Shown in pieces: positions 63,907 to 64,000 of a stretch of 64,000 bases of DNA (positions within the stretch are counted from its first letter, which is position 1; each line of letters starts with the position of its first letter). The stretch is from M55B112 sp964539395. GTDB lineage: Bacteria > Bacteroidota > Bacteroidia > Bacteroidales > GCA-2748055. The notes beneath the pieces are model-generated. The model worked only from the letters and a program-made list of their open reading frames with translations. It searched no databases and was not told the origin of the DNA. Both the position numbers and the translations under genes were made by a program. The stretch covers positions 34,798 through 98,797 of the forward strand of contig CAZIIU010000005.1 of the NCBI GenBank assembly GCA_964539395.1. The letters are read 5' to 3'.

Positions 63907-64000
63907 AAAAAACTTATGATATAAAAAAAATCTTAGGCACCTTCGACAGGGCCGACGCATTTAAATTCGAAGAATTTTTAGCAAAAACTGATTATCCCAG

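Noticed and set aside
63905..64000. Plus-strand open reading at the right edge containing FDRADAFKFEEF
   Set aside because: It looks mildly protein-like, but no start codon is present in frame and it runs off the window, so it cannot be supported as a gene.
1..64000. CRISPR arrays, insertion sequences, prophage or integrative elements
   Set aside because: No spaced direct repeats of array type, transposase, integrase or phage structural genes are visible in the window.

Overview
The window is chromosomal, mostly housekeeping DNA from a member of the Bacteroidota, probably Bacteroidales-like. This rests on three things. Promoter-like boxes of the Bacteroidota type (TAnnTTTG) recur upstream of genes, without clear Shine-Dalgarno sequences. 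Several proteins are typical of the phylum: a DUF2723 membrane protein, DUF4369/TlpA-like thioredoxin proteins, YfiR-SpoIIE phosphatases, and a His-rich extended ATP synthase a subunit. The arginine genes also follow a Bacteroidota-style order (argR, GNAT, argG). I see no insertion sequence, prophage, CRISPR array or rRNA. One tRNA, Arg(CCU), is present.

Layout. 1-4.7 kb: tsaB, efp and a GAF-SpoIIE phosphatase on the plus strand, then tyrS and a CvpA-like gene on the minus strand. 4.8-11.2 kb: an orphan gene, a decayed coding remnant, a HAD hydrolase, a frameshifted potassium channel carrying a period-12 beta-solenoid, and a secreted YadA-head-like repeat protein. 11.2-19.3 kb: tRNA-Arg, arfB, a Tat-exported Hyi-like TIM barrel, a SNF2 helicase and a large AsmA-like protein. 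19.7-27.8 kb: a small Cys-rich lipoprotein, a YfiR/coiled-coil/SpoIIE phosphatase, an SLC13 permease, gamma-glutamyltransferase, a GH16-fold protein with a broken active site, and a small outer-membrane barrel protein. 28-31.6 kb: atpD-atpC, followed without a gap by a hydrolase-fold protein lacking its catalytic residues and a GT9 glycosyltransferase. 31.5-42.4 kb: envelope genes (TonB-like protein, LEA-like lipoprotein, a protease/propeller/barrel protein, a divergent SUI1 protein, DUF2723, polyprenyl synthase, a TlpA-like protein).

42.4-55 kb is an arginine/proline/carbamoyl-phosphate region. carA lies at one end. A minus-strand run argR-GNAT-argG-proC-argE-argH-proB-proA occupies the middle, and carB diverges from argR. 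The operon joins the reductive end of proline synthesis to the distal arginine pathway; argB, argC, argD and the transcarbamylase are not in this window. 55-64 kb is a long minus-strand block reading DUF177, rpmF, plsX, fabH, bactofilin, atpZ, an AtpI-like gene, then atpB-E-F-H-A-G. ATP synthase is therefore split, with beta and epsilon encoded 25 kb away from the remaining subunits.

The least ordinary items are the solenoid-linked potassium channel with its one-base frameshift, the single-chain gluzincin/propeller/barrel protein, the GH16-like pseudo-enzyme with helical repeats, the pseudo-hydrolase overlapping atpC, and the Cys-tailed GNAT in the arginine operon. None of them forms an obvious new multi-gene defence or mobile system.
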